Source: Lepturacanthus savala
Taxonomy: Eukaryota > Chordata > Actinopteri > Scombriformes > Trichiuridae
Length of the DNA: 64,000 nucleotides
Assembly: GCA_030544235.1 (NCBI GenBank)
Contig: CM060462.1
Span: forward strand, 1,575,001-1,639,000
Direction: 5' to 3'
The notes under the pieces were generated by a model, which saw only the letters and a program-made list of their open reading frames with translations, searched no databases and was not told the origin of the DNA. Positions 1 through 14,670 of this stretch are shown here, piece by piece. Positions within the stretch are counted from its first letter, which is position 1. Each line of letters opens with the position of its first letter. The translations under genes were made by a program, and so were the position numbers.

Positions 1-2780
1 AAATCAAAAAAAAAAAGTAACTGAAAAAAGAACTAGAGCATCGCCACTGAAAACCTATTGCCTGAAACTAGAGCATATCCTAATAAGATGGCAGATGTAT
101 CATGTTTAATGGACAAAATGACCCAAATTCCTTTACCCCCAGTCGGTGCAGGCACAGGACTGGTTTTACCTACAGTACAGTATGTAGATGAAGACTGAGT
201 CTAATCTGGCTTTGTCACTCTATTCCCAAAGGATGTGTACGCCTGCTTCTGCTTCGTCTCAGATATCTGTAATGACTTCACCTCAACAATGACCTTATCT
301 GTTGATAGAAGCACCTGTCCTTTTCTGATAATACACGACTGCTGAAAAGCTGCAGATCTATTCTTTGAAAAAAGACAAAAAAAGAGGAGATGGAGAGGCT
401 GGTAGGGTTTGTAGGTATGTTTATGTGTGTCCCCTGGGTCTCCTTGGAGCGAGAAGCTCCTTCTGGTTCCCTCCTCCTCCATATCTTCCTCCTCTTCCTC
501 CTCACTGGCCACCAGGGGCCCCAGTTGGGGCATCTGCCTTCAGGAGGCAGTTTGCTCATGATCTCGACATAAGGAGGTTACGGTACATGACACACTCCAT
601 CGTTTGTGACACTCAAGAAGGCACAGAGAGGACTGACAGCCTCGAGTACGCTCCTTAAAACAGTCAGATGACTGAAGAATGATGATGGAGGCTCAGGGAC
701 GTCATGGCTCACTGGTCATGACCCGGACACGAGCAGATGCATGTATCACACGAGAGGGTATTTAGGCATCTGTCGCTGACTGCTATTGATAACCACAGCA
801 GGGCAGGGATGTGTAGGAAAATCATGAAAATGATGAACGTTTCTTCTGGTTGGTCTGGTCTCTGCTGCATGTACGTAGCATGAGGGGGCGGAGTTTCAGG
901 GGTGGAAGGGGGTTGGATGGTGTAGTGGATCGAACCTTCATGCTAGAGAGGGGTCATATCATAGTAGTGTGTGTTAGTGTTTAAGAGACAATTATAAATC
1001 ACAATTATGGGAATATTAACAATAACAATTAATATTAAAAACAAATAAATGTCTATCAATATAACACATTAAAATGGAATAAAAAGGCTTGATATATAAA
1101 AGTATAATTACACTTATGACTAATTATTTGACTGATAGATACGGTCTCACATATATTCTAATGAGTAATGATGTATTCGATTGGTTTTCAGTCCGGAAAT
1201 GGTCAGAAAAGTAATAAAAACTACAAAATGACGGAAACGATTTCCCGGCCTTAAGGGCAGAAATCCGTAACAACGCCCCCGGTTAAAGGTTAAAATGGAC
1301 CTATACCGGTTTAAATGGTATAGGTCCACTTCCAAATAGACCACTTCTTTAGTTCAGGTATGAAAGCTTTATGAACTCTGGTGCCGACCAAACTGCTTGA
1401 AAACAAGGGTCCTTGAACACGGTTCCTTTGCAAGTGAATCCTCGTGCAGTTCCTCTGCAGCGTGAACGCTCACCGGACCAAACACAGGACTAAATGTACA
1501 CAGTGTCTGCAGAAAGACCAACAACTTGACATCTCAGCACTGTCCCTCTTTCCCTCTGGTACCATTTCTCTTTCATGCAGTAAGAGTGTGATTCGCTCTG
1601 CCTCGCTGCCTTCCAGATTGGTCGTATTGCACGATGTTGCAACTTTGAGCTCCACAAGCATAACGAGTCGGCTTGGTTAGGTGTGCAAGCGATCTAAATG
1701 TTTCATCCAACCGCTGTGGTGCTGCATCTTTCCTGAATTAGTCTGTTCTGTGCATTCAGGTTGGAATCTAAACAAAAACCAGTTGAATCTGCTATGATTA
1801 AGATTCAAAAGTCCTCTACTGTGTGAGAGGCATTGGCTGTTCGGCAATTAAATTACCATGGCGATATACCCCAGTAAGAAGTAATTCACTGTCTTAGTAC
1901 TTAAAACTCAGAGTTAAACCTGAAGACACCTCGCCGACCCCAAATCCTCTTCATACTCGGGGCTACATGTTGATTAATTTTTTGACAAGTTTTCACACCT
2001 CAAATAAATTTCAGACGATGAATGCCACCTGATGGAAATTAACGGGAGTTAATAGGTCGTCGCGTCAGTGTCAGGCTTGCGACACTGATTAAAAATCCCA
2101 GTCAGATGGCAAAGATTCAACCGTGCACCCTGAGTCACATGAAGGTCACTTTGCAGAAAATCAATTGCGCACAAAAAAAGAAAAAGGTGAAAAGACTTTA
2201 ACCAGCACCATTGACATTTTAAAATTTCCTTCATTAGGCTGCCTAGAGCAGGAGGAGTAATTACTCCGAGAGGCTCGTATGAGCTACTGCAGCCTACCCA
2301 TTGATTTAAATGTGGGTTATCCTGCTGCAGTTGCTCCATTGATAAGAGACCTAAGGGCCACATATAATTTCCTATGTGTTTTAACTGTGCTTTAAGTCCT
2401 GTGCAGCTGTGACAATACGACCGCTTTACGGTCCGTTACTTGACTGCATCTCAAGCCTGACAATCGCCAAGGACAAGGGCAAAGGTGCTGAGGTTACAGG
2501 CAGCATCATGTGGTATTATTAACCTGAGTTAAACTCATTATCATTCTTTGTGCGGCACCCTGCACTTAGCTGAGGCATCAATGATCAGGTAATGAAGTAA
2601 TTAATGTTTGCTGCTCCGCTGAGCAGACACTGGCACTGCCCTTCACAGGAAATTAAAACGTTACACCTGAATTGCTCATTTGGAGTAACATTTCTAGTTC
2701 TTCATGCATGGCATAACTAGGAATAAAACCTGCTCATGCAGATCACTACATCATATCAGATTTATAGTAAAACCTTAAGA

Positions 2781-3080
2781 TTAGGGCTGTCAATCAAATA
2801 AAACATTAAATCACGATTTATTGCATGACTGTCCATAGTTAATCATACATTCTTTATCTGTTCCAAATTTACCATAAAGGAACATTTTTGACCTGTTAAT
2901 GAGTTCATCCCCATGTGAGTGGATGATATGCTTGCTCATTGGAAATCAATTAACAACACAAAACATTACAGCTTGTCAGAAACCCTCCCAGGGACTGTAT
3001 TTAGATTTTTTTATTTTTTTTAAATATGCCAAAAACATTACTTATGGCAAACTGCAGCTCAACATATGGCAGATAAATGT
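2781..3080 (+). mobile_element. partial fish DNA element starting TTAGGGCTGTCAATC
   Basis: The left terminus TTAGGGCTGTCAATC and internal stretches (GGAAATCAATTAACAACAC, then GTCAGAAACCCTC) match a common fish non-autonomous element that normally ends TTGACAGCCCTA. The right part is missing here, so this is a 3'-truncated copy. The class is probably hAT-like, but I am not certain. Confidence 0.6.
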
Positions 3081-4689
3081 TCCATTACTTCAGTACTGAT
3101 TAAGCATCACTCCCTGGATCTCTCCCATCAAAAGATAATTACACAATATATTTGTGTCCAACCCCTACACGGGGAAAATAAAGGCTCACAAACACATCCC
3201 AGTTCTCTACGGGATAAAAACAGGAAAATAACTAAATAAACAATAAATAAAGTGAGCAGTAAACAGTGGAAAGGAAGGAAAAGAAAAAAACGACTTTCTG
3301 GCTCTCATATAGGTTGTGGAGCTTTGATATGGAGGTGGCTCTCGATGGCAAATCAATAGCAGCAGTTGGATGTGATCAGAATTCTTTCTTGCAGACCCTC
3401 GATCATCCTCCATGATGTTCAACAGGGAGTGGATTGTTCAGGACTAATGAGTTAGAAGCCCTCGTTAGAATTAGCCATGTGCTTCACTGGCAAATGGGAT
3501 TTAGACGTACTAGTCAACAGTAGATCCATTAACCTGTGCTAATGACGTCTAAAATGTGTGGTTTTAAAGTGACAGCCCCAATTGAGACAGGATAGCAATG
3601 TCCAATGAAAAAAAAAGTAACATTCAGATTATCATCATCATCAGATGACGTGTAGGATCATTGCATTTTCTATAAATCTAATGTTCCATTCCAGTCTATC
3701 AGCCTTGTTCTTGTCCTAATGATAGTTTTGTCAAGGCTGATGAGCTGCTTAGCAGCAGGTGAGGGAAAGGAAAAAAAAAAGTGAGAATATACCTTCCAGC
3801 TCACTAGCTTCTTTAATGAGCAAATCAGACTGTCATTTTCTGGCTGCTGGACACAAAAGCAGTACGAGCCGTTTCATTATGACATCTTTAGGGCGGAGGA
3901 ATCCCAATGTCTCGGCTGCTTCATTAGCCGAGTATGTGATGAAACAGGAGATACTTTATCACCTTCAGAGACCTGCACATTTCATTGTGAAAGCAAATGG
4001 TTTGCAAACATCCATCAGCTCTGCAAAACATCACTCAGCATACATTAATGTTGATTGTTATAATATAGAGCTGGACAGGACTGGGTGTTGGAGATGATTG
4101 AAAGGCTTCAGTCTACTTTTCAACACCACACAAAGTGTTGCTGTTTATCAAAACTGTTGACTATTATTACTCAATAAGATATAAATCAATTTACTAATTA
4201 TTTCAGCACCAGTCGTAAGCATGTTTTCTGGTCTTCATCCATTTTCCATCAGTCTTCACACAGTTTGACATTGGAAAACATGAGCCAGTTCCATCAGGTC
4301 CATTTCACCACATTTTATAGGACTCTGTGTTGCAAAAGCCATCAACATTCGTTTTGAAGACTTAATTAGAACATCATTCAACAGGATTACCTTGAGACAG
4401 AAAGCGAGAGGAAAAAAGGATGAATGGGGCAAAAGTGAGAGCTTAAAACTTACCAAAGATTTTTTTTTTTTTTAAAGAAGGTCTTTTCGCTATAACTGAA
4501 CTGCAGTCAGCTGCAGTGTGATTTGTGAAAATGTGTTTTGAGGCAATAAGCAGAGGTGAGTTGCAGCTTATGAAAAAAAAAAGTGGTGGCAGTTGATTCA
4601 GAATGGAACTTATATCTTTTAACCAGAAGCAGCTTATTCATGACATAACAGCATCTTAAACATTGATGTTCCTGGATAATTTATGGGCC

Positions 4690-4830
4690 AAATGAGATGA
4701 ATAATGTAGATTCCTGCATTATTAGCCAGGCATCTGATTAATTCAAGCCACAATGACATTTCTTTAATTCCATGTCCTCGCGCTCTTCAGGCATCTGCTC
4801 CTCTAACCAGTATGGGATTCGAGGAGGATG
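4690..4830. promoter_or_regulatory. candidate conserved non-coding element
   Basis: The block TGCATTATTAGCCAGGCATC followed by TGATTAATTCAAGCCAC carries several homeobox-like ATTA sites without repeat character. It is offered as a candidate only. Confidence 0.22.
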
Positions 4831-7800
4831 CTTGTTAACAAAATGACTAAAATGCATCCTCCTTGTTAACCTGCTGTGCCCCCTTCTCCGTCCCTTGGTA
4901 GCAGAGCGAGGGGCTGTTGGGTTGAATATGCCTGACGCATTGATCCTTTATCTGACTGAGGTTTACTTTGACCACGGCTCTGAAATATCAGCACAATAAG
5001 TGAAACTGCAGCGCTGTTCACTGTGCTGAAGTAGCAGACAGCTTTGTAATTGCTTCTTCTTCTCTCAGTCCTGCCTTCCTGTCAGTTTCATCTTGGAGGT
5101 ATAATATTCTCTAAATTATATACTTTCTTCTCAATCCTATACTATATTGAAGTCTATATACTCTACTATATAGAGTCTTGTCAACTTCAGGATCAAACTT
5201 ACAAGTGGTAACATGTCATTACTCATGGAAGAGCAAGAGGATTATAGAGACACTGCTGCCTGTAATATTCCTTTAATATATCTATGATCATTTAATTTCT
5301 ATATTATTATCAAAAATGCCTCCTTTTTTGCGTTTCTCGCTTGGTGTTTTTCATGCAAAACATACTATTTGTGCCACAAATTGATGTATGTAATAATTAT
5401 TTTTTTGACCAAATTGACTATTTGTTTTCTTGTACAACAGAAAAATAGAAACAGTAACAAAAAGACGATTACTAAATAAAAACTAAATAAATTAAAATAA
5501 ATAAGATAAAATAACAATTCAAAATGTAATGTAATGATTCTACATAATTTGAGAGGTTATTAAATGTCTCTAGAGGCAAAAAAAAGAAGAAAAACAGGCT
5601 TCTCTCTAAAAAAAAATAGGCTAACTGCATAGAGGAGGACGGAGGGACGGTGGAGGAGGCTACCGACTTGGTAAGTGGTGGGAGGATGGAAGGAGGTCAG
5701 GAGGCATCGCCAGCTTTGTGAATATGTGGCCAGAATAGCATCAAACATGATGTAATGGAACATCATCCGTGATTGCAGAATCATCCAAGAATTAAGCTTT
5801 TTTTCCTGGCGAGTGGGTTGAATTTTTCAGATATATTTCTCCGACCTGATTATCACCATCTTGGGTAATGAACATTAAAACATTGGCAAGTGGTTTTCAA
5901 AGCTATTCTTACATTCTGCAGCACCCACAACAGCTCAGAGGGAACCAGAGCGAAGAAAACATCCACCACGTTTGGTAATTTGTACGATTTCCTGTCAGGA
6001 TATTTCTATTTTTTTCTTCTCACACTGTATTAGACGGCTGCTTCGCTCCAGGTGACAGGCTAAATGAAGACTTTCTGGAACAATCAATGATGATTCAGAC
6101 GCCTTACCGCAGCTAATGGAGCTGTATCAATGAATCTATGTCTTCAAATCTTTGACCATGAATGATGAGGGAGTCTAAAACTTTCTGTCAGAAGTCAAAC
6201 CACCTGGGCAAAGTGAGGTATGACTAAGGAAGGCGCAGAATATTGTAAATGAGGTCTAATTGTTATTCAGTTATTCAGCTTCACCTTAAGTTAAGATTGC
6301 CACTAATGAGGGTATCACCCACGTTCTGTCAAGCAGAGAGAGAATATAATGGTAAACACAAAACATGCATATAATCACTTCAACATAAAAGGAGCTGTAG
6401 CCTATAAGATAATCCTGATAGGAGCCAACAGCTAAAGGCTAAATTTCAGACTGTTTAACGCACTAATTAAATGCTTCACCAAACTATCAGCTGGTTCACT
6501 ACCAAGCCTGAAATACCTCAAATATGGAGATAAGAGCCAAGTGGTAATAAATGTGGTAAACTTAAAACAGGCAATCCTTAGAGAACACAGAAAACAAGGG
6601 GAAGTGAACAATATTGACAATTGCAGCATTGACAGTGCAGACTGGAAGATGTTCACAGTGTTTACAGCATAATTCATAATTATGAGAAACAAACGTATAA
6701 GGTGGCCCTGAGGGATGCTCGACTTGGGGCAAGCGTCGGATGTGGGCTGCTGCATTGGCTTTAATGGGAATTTTCACTATGGAAGATCTAATAGTTTGGC
6801 TGAAATTAAACTTTATTGTTTATCTTGTAGAAGCAACGCCCATGATAACCACTTATGACCACCTTAAAGATATGGTTTCAGAACTGGCCCTACGTTATAT
6901 GGACTGGAAATCAGTGCAGTCATTCATTAGATATAAACTTCTGATATTTGTAGCATCCTCAAAGTCTCTTGGCAACCAAGGATCTCCATTTTTGGTGCTA
7001 ATAGCATTTACTATGACCGAGATATGCAACAGTTTGCACTTTTAGAGCTAACTACAAAAATTTGTTCATTAATAACTTGTGCGATTCTTGATGGAAATAA
7101 AAAAAGTCTTGATAACTTTAGAACAAGTGCCAAGGAGGAGTCAAAAACTTAGGTTTTCCAGTTTTTACAATTCTGTGAAAGTGGGCATCGCCTAGCCAAA
7201 ATGATTCTGCAGCATTCTGGGAATCTGGAGGTCTGAGGTTTTTGAGTGTGCAAAATGGAGTGTGGGAGTTACAGGTATAACCCAAAATGTGTTTTTCTCA
7301 GTTATAGGGCCCCCTGCAGGTGGACATATGTAGTGTCTGAGGTACGTGCGGGGGTCTGAACATCTATTCCCTTGCCTGGGATTCAGTGTGTAAATGTACT
7401 GTTAACTAATCTATAAACAGGAACATGTTCTAAGGCCAACAATTGCAAGAAGGAAAAACCTTCTGCTTATGTTAATGGGTTTTCTGACAAAACACCTAGA
7501 AAAAAAAACAGCCTTGGACTGTGGGACATGGCCATCAGGATTTACTTGGAGTTCCAAGGTCTGAGATGCAGTGGAGCTTAGTTTAATTAATTTTAGCTTT
7601 ACTGTTATAAACCTGTTGCTTCACGTGCTCCACTGCAGAGAATTTGGAGCTAACATCTCACTCTCCTGTCCTTTAAGGCATGCAACACAAGCCTCCAGCC
7701 TGCCCTTTAACAACCCAATATATCCCCTGGTGCCTCCATTCTATCGTGTACATGATTTTCTACTTTCTGTGCCGGCTCGGCTGCTGTCCCATCAAAGAGG

Positions 7801-10800
7801 AGGTTTTGGAAATCTGTAGCTTGCTCTAATGGATGCCACTGTGGGCTCAATTTTCTCAAGTCTCTGCATGTGGATTTGCTCCGTGGAGGCTGGATTACCG
7901 ACTGGGAAAAGCGAACAACTGCTCAGGGGCCAAAAGAGCCCAGGTTTACACACATCACACATTTGGGTCTACATACTTTGATTTGCCAGAAATTTTCACC
8001 ACTGACGTATGAGAGGTCCTCTATCCTTCGTCTCGTGGTCCTGGTCTGACAAACATTTTCTTTAAATAATTAATTTATTGTCCAGTGTTTGCAAAATGTC
8101 AGCAAATAATGAAAAATGCTTAAGGTAACATTAAAATTAAGTTGCTTTATCTGGCTACAGTAAAAAAGCAGTGTTTTCAGCCAACCACCAGGTTTCCTGA
8201 TGTGACTTCCTGCCTGCATGGAGCCTGGTTCTCCTCTCAGCTGACAGCATTCACTCTCCTTCTGTGATGATGGTTCTTTTGTTCATTGATTAATGTGGTC
8301 CATCTGATATGCTGTGCTCAGCTTGTGCTAAAGCTAATAAATGATCCCATCAGTAACGTGTTTGCATTAAATACACATCTATGCTTAAATATCCTTCTTC
8401 ATGAAGTCAGTCTCTGTTACCAACTCTTTTAGAAGTTTTTCGGTCACTTAAGTCCATCTGTAAAGTCTGTGAATAAGAAGTCTGAAACTTTCATAGAGGC
8501 ATGTTTGAACTGAAGTGGCTTAATAAATGTTGGTTCACAGAACTGTGTTTAAATAATAGAATAACTGCATATTCTTCCTTACTAAATTATGTCAGTCTCT
8601 CATCATGTGAGTTAAAAAGTTGCCTTCTTCAAGCTTCTTCGCTGAAAATGAATGTTGATGTAGGCAATGTAGTGGTGCCACTTTTTACTAAGAATTAAAG
8701 GGACTGAACGTATATTTTTCAACAGTATAAATGTGTGTGTCAAAGTTCACCAGAGTGGAATGCTATAGTTAGTGAGTTAGTTAGTTTAGAAGAATTTCCT
8801 CTGGGGAAATTGTGAAAGGGCTCTGGGGGTAAATTATAATGAGCTTCCACAGAGATTTCAAACAAATAATACTAGTAAATTCATGATATTATATACAAGG
8901 AGCCCACCTACAATAAACAGTTTCACTTACAACAAATATTTTCTTTTCAAGTATTTATTCAGAAACTAAACACGTTAACAACACTGGGTTGTTGTTTATA
9001 TGTTTATCTTATGATTTTGCAATTCCCACTTCCATGAACAATCTACATGGATGCTGTTCACAAGTGAATCCACCATTGCTCTGTTTTCCTGTAATGCATG
9101 CAGCTGTGACAGTAAATCCTATACCTTAACTGCCTTGGCTTTGTGTTCCTCACTTTTCTACAGTACAAATAAATTCTGACAAACAGTCAAAGTCACTGAC
9201 ACCCAGACCAAAAACTGCTGTTCTGTTTTGTCTGCTCCACCGTGAGAAACCTTTATCATTCACCTGTCTATTTTGCTTCAGCAGCATTTTAGGAGCATTT
9301 CAGACAGAAAATATATATATGTATTGAAATAGAAAAGAGAATGCTACTGCATTCAGATGTGTGGAATAAGAAGCAGTGTGCTCCTTTAGACAGAGTGAAT
9401 GACTTGCAGTCCCCTAGCATCATTTTTCAGATGCATCTCATTGGAACACTAGGTCATTTCCATCCCACACACACACATTTGTGTGATATCACTTGCAGTG
9501 ATGTCACTGTGGAGTCCAGACAAGGTCGGGCCCTTACATAACTGTAGTATGTAATTGCAATCTCCAAATTTTCCTAATTGAATTAATGGCAGTCGACCAG
9601 TACATACACCCTCATCACACACTCAGGCTTTTTGTTTTGGACCTGAATAGCTAATCACAGTAATGACATTGGCTCTGCCTGTCACCAACAACCACGTGGT
9701 GTGTCCTCTACTAGCAGAAGGTCATTTCATGTGCAGACTGGCTGCGGTTTCCCGGGGGGCCTCTGCTACTCTCAGCGCTGCTCACTTCTTGCTGCCAGCT
9801 CCTTTACCTCTCCTGTGCTGCTTCTTATTCGGCACCCAGCCAGGCCTCTGCTGCATGTGTGATCTTCAGATGTGATATGAAAACCAATCTTCAAAAACAG
9901 GCCTGAGTTTAAAGTAACTGGTTTCTCCTCGTTGGCCTCTTCCTTCTGGGAACAACACAGAAATAGGCTCCAAACAAAAGCAACCCCATCTCAAGGTTTA
10001 CTCAACCCCTTGTTTGCCCTTTCTGTTCTCCGCCTGCCACCAATCGATCTCTTTGCCTCAGCGGACTGTATGCAGGAATTTGTATTTCACCTAAAACTAA
10101 TGCCTTGATAGAAGTGAAGCTAAAATACACATTTTTCCTGAGAATGGGGGTCAAAATCAAACCCTCATCAACCTTTAAGTGCTTTGAATGTGCTCAGTGC
10201 AAATGTAACTCAGAGATTTCTACAAATAATGCAAATAAATGTATGATATTATATATATAAATAAATGGATGTCAGCAATATTGGATATAATACATATACA
10301 TAATACATATATACTTGGATTAAACACAGATTATCATTGGTCCTGATGCATCTTAGTATCCAGTCCTCTCTTGGTCCCGTATAAAGGACAATAATTAAAC
10401 CGAGTGCTCTTTAACACTGTCTGAGGAATATTGCTAGGATACGATCAATACTGGGTTTTAATCACACTCACACTGTCATTTATGCTTTTATTTCCCTGTG
10501 GCTGTTTTATTGTAATAGTCCTTTAAAGGGGATAAATCAGATTCCTGTACAAGTTGTACACAAAGGGGCAGCAAGACCCTAAAAATGGATTTAGGAATTG
10601 ATTTTAAGATTTGACTTCTTACTTTTAAGGCCCAGAATCTTTTGGATTGGAGATAAATGCTGCACAAATAAATGTTCTTATTATGACAGACTGGCTTCAT
10701 CCCAGCTGAAAATAACTATGCTCCCTTAGCATGTGGCCTGCATGGCTATGTGAAATCCCTAGGTAAAAGGCATGAGGACATTTCTGGTTTCAGATGAAGT

Positions 10801-13749
10801 CTACATCCTATGAGGTGAGGGTCCTCATCTTAGACAGTGTCTCAGCCAGTGAGGTCAAACTGAATGACAGGTACAAATTGAAGCTGCTGTCCTGCCGAAA
10901 GTCAAGGGATTTGCTTTTTGTCGAACAAATGTGTCGGGAATATCCAAACAGATCAAGTCAGTCAAGCAGAGGATATTGTTTCTGTCTTCTCTTTTTTTAA
11001 ATCCAGTAACAAATCTGAAATCCTCTGTTAAAAATGTTAAAAAAAATACAATGTTCACTCATTTACTGGTATGTAGTGTCTCATTTCTTCCGTCTTATAT
11101 AAGTTTTAATGTCCTATTTCTGCTTGGAACTCAACGCCATGGTCAGGAAAAAAAAATACTTGAAGAGTCGTCAGATTTTATAAATGGAGAGCAGTCTGTA
11201 AAGAATGGAGCACTGATGAGCAGCTCTATTTTCCCGACGGGTGTAATGTATAAAATATAGATAGGGGATAAAGGGAACATTTGATTCATTTAATAATGAT
11301 GATGATGGTGATGAGCAACGCGGGTCAAAGACATTTAGACAGTTAGCTTCTGAATTCATTACTGCGTCTGGAATGATTATTTTAAAGTAGTTTCATTCAT
11401 TCTTGAAAAGCAAGAGAAGGAAACGTAAAGTAAAGCCTTGTATTCTTTACACTGAATGTCCTCTGGCCTGAGGACAGACGTCTGAGAGCAAACGTGTCTT
11501 TACAGTTGACAAAAAGTGAGTTAAATCAAACCTGCCTCACAGTTCTCTCACATTCTGGCCTGGTTTTTTGTCTTGTAGAAGCCTTTGTACATGTGGAGTA
11601 TATTGACTCACCTTAGCTCACCTTTTTTGCATTTCATTTACCAAACTCTGGTCCCTATTGCTGTTTTAGGGCGTCGTCGTTAGTTTAATGTGAATTAACC
11701 CAGATCCTGACAAATAATTGGCTAGAGATCTACATGACAGGACGAATCATGATAAGGAAGAGGAGGATGTGATTTTCAAGCATGTTTTGCTCGCTGCAGC
11801 TTTCTCTCGTTCTCTTCTCTCACGTTGTGTGTGTGACTATGATCCAGAAGACAGAGCAGCAACTACACCATCATCTCTCAGTCCTCCATTAGTTGCATTT
11901 CTATCCACCTTTTCCTTTTCGCATTTTCAAAAGTTGCAAATAAATACTTGGATGGAAAAGCAATAAATTAGAAAAAAGGCTGAAAATTCACACCAAAGTT
12001 TTTACGCTCGGAGGGGGTGGATTTATCAGCGTATTGATACAAGGAAAATGCAGCTTTTGGTGATGGAAATGAGTTTTGATTCTTAAAATAAACTCTTTCA
12101 CCCAGTGACGCTCCCAAACACAGGGAGAAGGACCCGGTGGTCTCCCTCTAGCAAACATTCATAACATTAAAAATCTGTTTTTTAGGCTCTAAACCAACAA
12201 AACCATTGCTGATTTTTTTCCCCCCAGAGCCAATAGGTTAACCAGAAATTATCCATGATCAGCTGTTTGGGTGTCAGCTGTTGTCATGGATACATTCTCA
12301 CTCTCTTATGACATAATCTCATGATGAACTCTCCCAAAAATATATATTTTTTAAAGATTTTGCACATTTCATAAAAATCTGCTCTAAAATTTCAACACAT
12401 TTTGCTGGAAACCCAATGATTGTTGTGTTTTGTGTTAGCGCTAAGCCACAGTTGTGTCACACGGATAAATACGTCACTGCAGTTTCCATCGTGCATGTAA
12501 TGTGCACGTGCAATCCAAGTCATGTTACGCTACGTTGTGGTGAGTCAAGATGAGTCAAGATGAAAAGTTAAGGACTCACACAAGACAATAACCAAGAGGC
12601 TAAAAAGCTGAGCTGCACAGTTCGTGAGTTTGTTTTCTTTTTTTGCAGTTTTCATCCATGAGCCTGTGCATCACTTTGGGTGTGAAACAAGCATCATTGA
12701 AGCAATCAAGGCCAAACAAAACGTCTGCACGGTTAACTCCACCTGAAGATGTGAGAATAAACTGCAGCCTCCCACATGTATGGATGCTTATACCAGTTAA
12801 TGAGCCTTGAAATCAATAACGTGCTTTTTAGTGCACAAATCAAATAGCTCTAAATTCCAAGGCTAATGGGTCTGTCAATTTGCTCTGAATAGAGGAATCA
12901 TTCCCAACACTTGAGAGGGGAGGGAGACGATCAGAGTTTCCATCACAGAAATGTATTTTATCGTCACACTTGTGTGACAGAACATCTGGCGAATTTCTAT
13001 TTCTAAACCTGTGACTTAATCAGCAAAAAGAGATTTTTAGGGAAAAAACACACTTGTGCTGAAAGTCTGTGCATAATGAATAAAGCAATATTTTTGCATA
13101 ATGCAAAATTCTAAAGAAAAAGAATTCTTTGTTACTAATCTAAATCCATTCCTCAGCCTCATTAGTGCCCACTGGGAAAGTCTGATTGGTAAATCTGGAC
13201 ATATTCTGCTCACTGCTCAGGGTTTGTCAGCTGTACAATAGCATCGAATTACAAGCTTTATCGCTGGAGAATTAAGGATAAACACATTCACAACATATAT
13301 TCTACTGAAAAGTCAATATCAAATGAAAGTAAATTTATGCTTATGCTTAATACATCCACTGTGCTTCTTGAACACAGTGATTTATTAAGTGGAATCTGCT
13401 TCTTGAGTGTCTGTAAATAGTGATGTTAAAGGATTACAGCTGATGCAGTGGTCCATGACCTTTAAGCGAAAAGCAAAATACTATGTGGTAAAAAATTAAG
13501 TTAAGATGTTTTATTTTTAGATTTTTTGCTGAAATTTAACTGAAATAGTCATTTTTGTTGTTATTTTTGAGGATTTGCCATGTCAGCTGCTGCTGTGTGG
13601 GCATCACGATCACAGATGAGGATGAGGTGTTTGACCTTTCTGCCTGACCCAGTGGTGGGTGGGGCTTGGTAACCACGGCAACTTTCATACTCATGTCTAC
13701 TTCACTTTGATCTTCCAGGAAATACTCAACAGAGCAGTTCTGCATAAAG

Positions 13750-13992
13750 ATCAATGAATCAATTATTTGTTTGGTTTATAAAATAGTGTAAATGGTTAAT
13801 CACCTTAAATATCTTATTTTTTGTCCAGAACAACAGTCCACAACCCAAAGATGATCATGGTATTATTATAGAAGAAAGAAACCAGAAAATAATCAGATTT
13901 GAGAAGCTTTAAAATAACTCAAAACTATTGATTGATTATCAAAATAGTTGGTGATTAAACCGGCAATTAATTGATTAATCTTTTCAGCTCTA
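13750..13992 (-). mobile_element. MITE, GCTGCAACAATTAGT family, copy B (inverted)
   Basis: This is the same family as at 33873-34180 in the opposite orientation. It ends in GATTAATCTTTTCAGCTC and contains the complementary blocks 13832-13852 (21 nt) and 13885-13904 (20 nt). It is partly diverged at the outer ends. It sits 3.7 kb downstream of exon 4 on the gene's strand. Confidence 0.72.
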
Positions 13993-14620
13993 TATCTATG
14001 TACGGTTAAATGAGAGTGAGCAGAGCAGCACAAACAGCATTGACGCTAAACAAATGGACGACGTGATCCGGAAAACAATCTACTAAATGAAACACTGGTT
14101 TTATAGATTTGAGCAACATTTTTGAGGTAAAACATCTCTAAAGCAAACACGTCTCTCCTGTTAATTGAAAAAAGCTGCATCTGAGCTTCAGCCAATGATC
14201 ATAAACATTCCTGCCACACACTAACACTCCCTTCTCCACTGATCCCATAACTATACACACTTTTTGAAATAGTCCCAAACACCCAAATAAAATAACACAA
14301 TAGGTTTTTAGGTCAGTTGCCCGAAAACAATATATAGTTATGTTTGAGTGACAGATGCCATCTAGCAGCTGTGGACTTCTGGGGCCATTTTTGTTCCTGT
14401 TTCCAACTTTGATTTTTCTTTTTTTTTTAAACCCCAGGGTCTCTGCCTATGTGTGTGTGCTGTGAGCTGCTGTGTCCTCTGCTGTGCAGGTTTCTGGAGG
14501 TGATTAGAAAGTGGAGGCAGCTGGTCACTGCCTTTCAGAATCCAGAAAATCCGCCTCCCCCCCGGCACCATGAGTTTCATTGGAGTCCTTTGGAGTAACC
14601 CTTGTATAAGCTTCCTCATT

Positions 14621-14670
14621 TGTTATGGTTTTAGAGCCAGACCATAACAAATTGGGGGCGCGTCTAATAT
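14621..14670 (+). mobile_element. LTR-edge palindrome and primer-binding-site-like sequence
   Basis: TGTTATGG at 14621-14628 and its exact complement CCATAACA at 14642-14649 bracket 13 nt. They start with TG and end with CA, as LTR ends do. Three bases later, at 14653, comes TGGGGGCGCGTC, which resembles the start of a primer-binding site complementary to tRNA-Pro, with mismatches further along. The site is on the same strand as the gag remnant and about 1 kb upstream of it, the expected order for an LTR element leader. A full LTR is not recognisable, so the element may have lost its LTR interior, or the palindrome may be chance. Confidence 0.4.
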
